Assembly (NCBI GenBank): GCA_900618795.1
Contig: UYJD01000016.1
Coordinates: 124,001-188,000, forward strand
Length of the DNA: 64,000 nt
Direction of reading: 5' to 3'
Source: Cyanodermella asteris
Lineage: Eukaryota > Ascomycota > Lecanoromycetes > Ostropales > Stictidaceae
A model generated the notes under the pieces. The model saw only the letters and a program-made list of their open reading frames with translations, did not search any database and was not told the origin of the DNA. Both the position numbers and the translations under genes were made by a program. Shown one piece after another: positions 58,252 to 64,000 of the stretch (positions are counted from its first letter, which is position 1; each line of letters opens with the position of its first letter).

Positions 58252-59758
58252 TTACTGTACCCGCTCCGGCTTATAGCCCGCTTGTGCGGCTGGATTCTTG
58301 ACCACCTTCTGGATCGTCTCCTCCACTGCGTCCCAATCCTTCGTTTCGAGGCGAGTCATTGGCATAGTGAAATGCTCTGCGATGCTGTTGAGCTGCTGCC
58401 AACTTTTCTGGTCATGGACGAAACTAATGGCAACTCCCACCCGTCCAAAGCGACCAGTACGGCCGATACGGTGCAAATAGGTTTCAGCATCAGCTTGTCC
58501 ACCTGGAAGGTCTGGAATGTCCTGTTATAATCAGTATTGACGGAGCACAGTGTATGGTCGAGTGCAACTTACGTAATTGACCACCATAGAGACTGATTGA
58601 ACATCGATTCCACGTGCAAGAACGTTAGTGGCAATGAGGACTTTTGCTGCGCCGCTGCGAAATCTGTCGATAACCTCGTCACGCTCGGTCGGGGTAAGAT
58701 CTCCCGTAATGCTAATGCATTCGTGTCCCTCGAATGTCATCTTCTGCATGATCTGTAACGCTGTGGCTCGAGTCTTGACGAAAATAACCGACTGGCCGAC
58801 TGTCATCAAACCATACAACTTGACAAGAACCTCATACTTCTCTGCATCGGACGAGCAATCCATGTAGAGCTGTTTGATGCCCTCAACCGTCTGTTCGCTT
58901 TGCGGCAATGTCATCTCGTTGGCGTTCGGCGCAAACGTCTTAGCAAAACGGACGACATGCTCAGGCCATGTCGCCGAAAAGAGAAGGATCTGAATATCTT
59001 TCGACAGGTTGGCCTTGATGCGCTGGCACTGCTCGCCCATGCTTGCCTCCAACATATTGTCGGCTTCGTCCAGTACAACCACCTTGATCTGGCGTGTGTC
59101 GAGTAAACGTCTCTTTGCCATGTCTGTTGCGGTTCCAGGGGTACCAACAACCACAGATGCTTCAATCTTCTGCCCTCTCTGCGACTGCTCGACTGGGACG
59201 GCCAGACCAACAGTCAAGCCCTCGATGTATGTGCCCATCGTTTGAATCACCCCCTGTATCTGACGTGCAAGTTCGCGAGTCGGCGCGAGTACTAAGGCTT
59301 GCGGGGTCTTTTGTGCCTCTGGAGTTGAAACGTCAACGCGCTTGAGGATGTTGAGTGAGAAAGCGGCAGTCTTGCCGGTACCTGACTGAGACTGGGCAAT
59401 GAGATTGACAGGCGGGTTGCTCAGAATGAGCGGAAGGGCTGTTTCTTGAATCTTGGAGGGTCGGCTAAAATTCATGCCGTAAATGCCCTTCAGGAGACTC
59501 TCGGGGCTGTTTTCTCATCAGCAACACGCAACGGAATCTGATCGCAACTAGCTCTTACAGTCCCAGCTCCTCAAAGGTCTTGACCGAGTACAGGGGAGAG
59601 TTTGGATCGATGGGCTTGACGACGACGTCAAACTCAACTTCTGCAAGCGCACTTCCCTGATTATCGACACCAGCACCGTCCATCTGAGAGGGGTCGGCCG
59701 CCATGGTGTCGTCAGCCATAGTGTCAGCAGCGGGCGTGATGCGACTTTCTAGAGACAT
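58252..59758 (-). CDS. DBP5: DEAD-box ATP-dependent RNA helicase Dbp5
   Basis: Three exons, 59758-59559, 59506-58573 and 58521-58252, with introns of 52 and 51 nt, giving 467 residues (yeast 482). Dbp5 strips export proteins from mRNPs on the cytoplasmic face of the nuclear pore, driven by ATP, Gle1 and inositol hexakisphosphate. After an acidic N-terminus come [33 protein letters not shown] (F and Q motifs, across the first splice), [13 protein letters not shown] (motif I), [11 protein letters not shown] (Ia), [16 protein letters not shown] (motif II), LFSATWP (III), [31 protein letters not shown] (across the second splice) and [13 protein letters not shown] (VI). An alternative start at the next Met (59719) is possible. 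It is divergent from the PP2A activator gene. Confidence 0.96.
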
Positions 59759-60147
59759 GTAAGAAGGGGCGGAATTAGAGACCCGACGGGGGATGATCAA
59801 TGGCCGCTAGAAAATATAGCTGTGTGCACCGTGAAAGAGCTCACGAGGTGGCGTGGTGGAATGCACAGGTACCGAATGGAGGATTTGAAATAGACAAAGG
59901 CAAAGACCGGTCAAGGTGGGATGCAGCTCAGTGTCCGGAAGTTTATTGTTTGCGGGGCGGCCCTCCGATGCTGATCCAGGTACCCGTCGTACAGCTCATC
60001 AGTCTTCCTCTCCCATATTATACGGTGTTCCTGCACTCTAACAGTTTAAAGCACATCGCAATTCTTCCGGCTAGAGTCAACGGCAGACACCGACACATGC
60101 ATCGCGGTGTCAGCTAAGAGCTTCGCGAGAGAATAACTGCACACACA
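59759..60147. promoter_or_regulatory. Divergent promoter region between DBP5 and the PP2A activator gene
   Basis: It is 389 nt between the start codons of two housekeeping genes. It contains a TATTATACG sequence near 60016-60024 and a GC-rich patch near 59955-59975. No named site is claimed, and no coding sequence. Confidence 0.4.
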
Positions 60148-61425
60148 ATGCTGCATGCTATGGCGCCCTCAGCAACACAATCGCTCCAATCACAAACACC
60201 ACCCCCTGCCACTCAGCAGCTGAAGCTGCCTGCTCTCGTTCCTCGGCGACGAAAAGTCCAGCAGGACACTTCTCTACCCTTACCACAAGCACCGCCTTTG
60301 ACTTCTCCCCCGGACCTTTCCAAACTCACTCCACAATCTCCGGTACGGCGCATCCTATCCTCACAAGATCACGAGCTCTTTCTCGGGTCCCCAACCAAGA
60401 CTCTCGTGCTCTCATTTATTTTTGCGCTGTCAGACTCGTGCAAGGACATCAAGATCTCTTCGATAAACGAGGCTCCCACACCGCCGATCGTCGAGCAAAT
60501 CCTCAGCATTCTAATTTCGATTTCCAGTCTCATCAAAGCGAACCCACCTGCTGATCAGAGCTCCTCCCGGTTTGGAAATCCTGCTTTCCGCACTTTCATT
60601 GACGGCCTATCTCAACATCTCCCAGAGTACCACCAAGGCCTGCCATTGCCGGCAACGACGTGGGCGAAGGAGATCTCAACATACCTTGAGAATGCATTTG
60701 GATCGGCTCAACGTATTGACTATGGCTCTGGACATGAGCTCAACTTTGCGATGTGGCTGCTTTGTCTTAATAGACTTGGTCTTCTCCCAGAGTCTTCCTT
60801 TCCAGCAATCAGCCTTCTAGTGTTTCCGCGATATATCAAATTATTACGAGAGATACAGTCGACGTACTACCTGGAACCAGCTGGCAGTCATGGCGTCTGG
60901 GGGCTGGACGATTATCAATTTCTCCCATTCCTTTTTGGTGCTTCACAGCTTCTGCATCATCCATATATTACACCCAGAGCTATCCACAGCGAAGTTGTGC
61001 TTGAAGAGGAGGGCGACGAATACATGTACCTAGACATGATCCGATACACGGTCAGCACAAAAACAGTGAAGGGACTCAAGTGGACACAGCCAATGCTCGA
61101 TGATATCAGTGGATCTCGAAACTGGGAAAAGGTCGAGCAAGGCATGCGGAGAATGTTCGACAAGGAGGTTCTTGGTAAGCTCCCGATCATGCAGCACTTC
61201 TTCTTCGGCAGTCTGGTCCCACCAGCAGATGGGATGAGCGTCGATGTTGGGACTGAGGAGGACGCGACTGCGGAGGGGGGACATCACACGGGGCCAGGTC
61301 ATGTACATCGCGAGGATACCTGGGGCGACTGCTGTGGAATCAAAATCCCGAGTACTGTGGCTGCAGGTATCGAGGCACGCAAGAATGCCAGTGGAAACAG
61401 TCTGAGAAGGGTCCCCTTTGATTGA
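60148..61425 (+). CDS. Serine/threonine phosphatase 2A activator (PTPA / Rrd family)
   Basis: An intronless gene of 425 residues; a second in-frame ATG lies four codons on. PTPA/Rrd proteins are peptidyl-prolyl isomerases that load active-site metals into PP2A-type phosphatases. A Pro-rich N-terminus (1-65) precedes the all-helical core: FRTFIDGLSQHLPEYH, IDYGSGHELNFAMWLLCLNRLG (the ATP/peptide-binding signature), HGVWGLDDYQFLPFLFGASQL, and MIRYTVSTKTVKGLKW. The C-terminus carries HREDTWGDCCGIKIPSTVAAG and RRVPFD. The tail is longer than in yeast Rrd2, which favours the Rrd1 subgroup, but I cannot separate them with certainty. Its stop lies 97 nt from that of the convergent PEX4, so the 3' UTRs probably overlap. 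Confidence 0.95.
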   Translation: MLHAMAPSATQSLQSQTPPPATQQLKLPALVPRRRKVQQDTSLPLPQAPPLTSPPDLSKLTPQSPVRRILSSQDHELFLGSPTKTLVLSFIFALSDSCKDIKISSINEAPTPPIVEQILSILISISSLIKANPPADQSSSRFGNPAFRTFIDGLSQHLPEYHQGLPLPATTWAKEISTYLENAFGSAQRIDYGSGHELNFAMWLLCLNRLGLLPESSFPAISLLVFPRYIKLLREIQSTYYLEPAGSHGVWGLDDYQFLPFLFGASQLLHHPYITPRAIHSEVVLEEEGDEYMYLDMIRYTVSTKTVKGLKWTQPMLDDISGSRNWEKVEQGMRRMFDKEVLGKLPIMQHFFFGSLVPPADGMSVDVGTEEDATAEGGHHTGPGHVHREDTWGDCCGIKIPSTVAAGIEARKNASGNSLRRVPFD

Positions 61426-61521
61426 GAAATGTACATTTCTCCGGCAATGATAAATGTCCGAGCCTTCATTTCGTCGTCATAACTCTTTACATGCCGTCAC
61501 ATGTGGCTGATCGGGCTCACA

Positions 61522-62093
61522 TTATCGTCCATCATATTTCCACTCTGAACAGCAGTATCTCACCAGGCTCTCGTAGCCAATGAGGTCTCCATTCCTGAGG
61601 AGAACCGCCGCGTCGACGTTGAGAGGACTATCAGGTTCTGGATAGGATAGCATCTGGTAAACGGCGTTCAGCGTTTTGGCAATCGTGTAAGACGCAGACC
61701 AGGCGTCTTTGAGGAGGTCGAGGCATATTTCTCCAGTCTGTAGATATTAGATAGGGTCCAGACATCATAGGTCCCTCATACCTTAAAGTTGACGTTCGGA
61801 TGGCAGATTGGGGTGATAAACTTGATTGTCGGCGGTGCATTGGGGTATTTGTCTGGAATTTTTATGTCCAGTTTCCAGCACCCGCCTGGAGATGTCAGTC
61901 AAGAGAGTGGCTGTACAAGGATGGTCCCACCTTCATAGCCCGTTCCCTGCACTCCTTGCATCACAGCTTGCCAGTGGGTAAGTTCCGCATCGCTCACCGG
62001 CCCAAGCTCGAGAAGCTCAGGCTGAGGCTCAGTGGGATACTGCTGTAACTCTTTCGCGAGCCGCTTACTGGGGCCGCCACGACCTGAGGCCAT
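61522..62093 (-). CDS. PEX4: Peroxisomal ubiquitin-conjugating enzyme Pex4
   Basis: Three exons, 62093-61931, 61885-61782 and 61737-61522, with introns of 45 and 44 nt, giving 160 residues. Spliced, it reads GRGGPSKRLAKELQQY, HWQAVMQGVQGTGYEGG, then WKLDIKIPDKYPNAPPTIKF, then CHPNVNFK, then TGEICLDLLKDAW. The catalytic cysteine is Cys94 and the HPN motif sits just before the second splice. YTIAKTLNAVYQMLSYPEPD and SPLNVDAA complete the E2 fold. Pex4, anchored by Pex22, mono-ubiquitinates the import receptor Pex5 so that it is recycled from the peroxisomal membrane. No single unspliced frame covers the protein. The first exon alone shows the Pex4-like N-terminus; assignment to Pex4 rather than another E2 rests on that and on length. 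Confidence 0.88.
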
Positions 62094-62633
62094 CTGTCGA
62101 ATAAGACCAGCGATCTAATCGGGACGGGGAGGAATCCGAACACTGGGACAGATGGAGCACGGTAGGTTGTTTGTTTACGTACAGTCGACGCTCCCAAGGC
62201 CCTAGCATGCAGTTGCTGACTTTCGCGAGCGGGCCGAGGTCTGACTGGCTTCAGCGCCTTGGAGCGTAAGCTAATCGACTTCACGGTGGTCCGTGGTTCT
62301 GGGCCGTGCAACGCCCAAGTTTTCCAGCATTATTACTGGAACTATCGTCGAGGCTGTGCATCTAGTCACCATCCCACAACAGCCCAGCTGGTTTGGAAAC
62401 AGCAATAATTCGATCGACGCGTGGTTGAACTGATCGTAATATGCTGGGAATGCGGATATCGCATTTCGAGAAACAATCGCCAGCACACGCAAAGTCGGTG
62501 ACAACTCTGCAGAAGTTTACTTGATCCAGAGGTTGATTTGCCCATCCCCAGCTGAAGTCTCGATCTGGTCGTGCGACGTCTCAGCTTGCTAAAGAGGCCA
62601 AAGCCCGTTTCGCGAAGCTTTGTCTCGGCCATC
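62094..62633. other. Divergent region between PEX4 and the SET/MYND gene
   Basis: It is about 540 nt with no recognised coding sequence. It presumably holds promoters for both genes. Confidence 0.4.
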
Positions 62634-64000
62634 ATGGCATACAGCATCTCTGATGCCGGATCATCTGGCAAAGGATTGTTCACGACGAGTCACATTGAAG
62701 CTGGTGAGACCATCTTCAAGCTCGTTCGGCCTCTGGTCACAGCCCTTGATGCACCAGCCTTCGAGTACGTTTGCGAATGGTGTTTCGAAGGCGTCGGGGA
62801 AGCGGCTCTGGGTCAGGAGGCTGTAGATGAGCAAGGCCACTCTGGTATCCAGACCAAAGAACTGAAGCTCTCACGCTGCACTGGTTGTCGCCTGGTCAAG
62901 TATTGCTCAAAGGTATATCGGGCCCTTCGCATTGGGCACAAACTGTATTGGCTAATCGAATCAAGGTCTGTCAATCACGGGCCTGGAAGCGTCATCATAA
63001 ACTAGAGTGCAAAATTTTTTCATCGTTCATGCCTCGAGTACTACCCCCGGCCACGCGAATGGTCATACAATTGGTGCTTCGCAAGAGACACGGTTTACTC
63101 AGCGAGCAGGACTGGAACCGGTTCTTAGCCTTGGAGCATCACACTAAATTTTTCAAGGAAAGTCCAGACAAGGGTGGGACTCACCGCCTGCAAACGGGAG
63201 CGATTATCACCAAAAAATGCCTTGACCTGTCTGAGAGTGTGGATCAGGTTGAGTCTTGGGTCGCACGGGTAGGTGTCCCTTTGTAATTGTTCTGCACGAC
63301 GCTTGGTGCCTCTGCCATCTTGTATGCACGAAGTTCAGTGCAGCTGAAAGTCAAGGACGGACTTCCTTCTATGGTATCCTAGGTCGATGCATGGTGGCAA
63401 CACGGTCAACCGCATCGGCAGAGCTTTATAAGGCTGTTGATGTTACCCCCACGAAACCCACCTATCTGTATTCACAGCCTGGCTGCGGCACGTCTATGAT
63501 AGCTCACTTTCTTGTTCCTCTAATGAAGACCACATATGAACCGTGCAGCTTCTCTCATAGTTTTTGATCGTTCTCGCACTGGATGATCGCTTTGGCTAAC
63601 GGTGAATCAGATCTTTGTCAACGCCCAAACTCTGGTCAACCCCATTTTTCATCCTCTCGGACAAACGTTAGACCCCCTTTCTTCCATTATGAATCACTCT
63701 TGTATGCCCAACGCTGTCATCACGTTTTCCGGGCCCGAAATGACCTTGAAAGCCACGCAAGACATCGTGAGCGGCAGAGAAATCACAATCTCATACATCG
63801 ATCCAACTCCTATCGCCGCTATTCGCCAATGGGAACTCGCGAACAGGTACTTCTTCAAGTGCCAGTGTGAGGCATGTATCGAGAACATGTATTGTGGCCA
63901 GTTGGACCCGCCAACGAGGTTCCGTCAGTCGAAGAACTCTCTTGAAGTGCTGAACAGCCTGGCTGCGCTAGACGAAAAGGGACTCGAGCATTATGAGACG
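62634..64000 (+). CDS. SET and MYND domain protein (SMYD-like lysine methyltransferase), 3' end beyond the window
   Basis: Exon 1 (62634-62912) encodes MAYSISDAGSSGKGLFTTSHIEAGETIF, the start of a split SET domain. The MYND finger runs across a 53-nt intron into exon 2 (62966-63268): CEWCF, then CTGCRLVKYCSK|VCQSRAWKRHHKLEC. A later exon starting at 63611 reads IFVNAQTLVNPIFHPLGQTL, then SSIMNHSCMPNAV (the NHSCxPN substrate and cofactor pocket), GREITISYID and RYFFKCQCEAC (post-SET zinc cluster). It stays open to the window edge. Between 63269 and 63610 I could not fix the exon structure; the sequence has no single frame with family resemblance and probably holds one small exon and two introns, or a defect. 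SMYD-type enzymes methylate histones and other proteins; the substrate is unknown. Confidence 0.8.

Overview
The window is a draft-assembly piece (one run of N at 46518-47238) of a filamentous ascomycete genome, Pezizomycotina and probably Dothideomycetes; the class is inference. The signs are long coding exons broken by short introns (mostly 44-60 nt, GTRNGN donor, CTRAC-like branch point, YAG acceptor), a URA2/pyrABCN-type CAD protein with a dead dihydroorotase, a DUF6606/DUF3638 giant NTPase, a secreted aspartic protease, Uve1 endonuclease, and Dbp5, Ost4, Pex4 and Bcd1 orthologues. Genes are single-copy housekeeping or secretory genes on both strands. I see no biosynthetic cluster, tRNA, rRNA, CRISPR array or recognisable transposon.

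Layout. 1-1955 no gene; 1956-3238 (-) an atypical short-chain dehydrogenase with a possible mitochondrial leader; 4821-14261 (+) a giant DUF6606/DUF3638 P-loop protein whose frame is broken three times; 15354-16412 (+) F-box protein; 16846-18197 (+) Bcd1; 18611-19729 (-) secreted aspartic protease; 19730-23136 a gene desert; 23137-24838 (-) conserved unknown protein; 25678-26190 (-) remnant of a class C beta-lactamase-like hydrolase; 26797-33620 (+) pyrABCN; 34882-37353 (+) Uve1 with two plausible starts; 38018-39696 (+) threonine synthase with a Gcn4/CpcA-type site upstream; 41181-42974 (+) membrane-anchored histidine-phosphatase-like protein lacking RHG; 43535-43744 (-) Ost4; 44346-45447 (+) Tma46; 47948-49592 (+) TLDc-like protein; 51633-53460 (+) secreted type-B carboxylesterase; 54221-57050 (-) large Pro/Gln/Ser-rich unknown; 58252-59758 (-) Dbp5; 60148-61425 (+) PP2A activator; 61522-62093 (-) Pex4; 62634-64000 (+, running off the edge) SET/MYND protein.

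Working together. The genes share no single pathway. Several are single steps of central processes: pyrimidine synthesis (pyrABCN), threonine synthesis (THR4), mRNA export (DBP5), box C/D snoRNP assembly (BCD1), N-glycosylation (OST4), translation (TMA46), peroxisomal receptor recycling (PEX4), phosphatase control (PTPA) and DNA repair (UVE1).

The least expected signal is a degenerate tandem repeat with a 12-nt unit close to RTACTTAGCTAG. It occurs in the same orientation at three intergenic loci (3773-3992, 14594-14760, 53804-53975), and two of these bracket the broken giant NTPase gene. Other points of interest are the three frame breaks in that gene, the paired starts of Uve1 and of the dehydrogenase, and the phosphatase-fold protein with its catalytic histidine replaced. 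Exon coordinates were worked out by eye from splice motifs and phase; no alignment was run.
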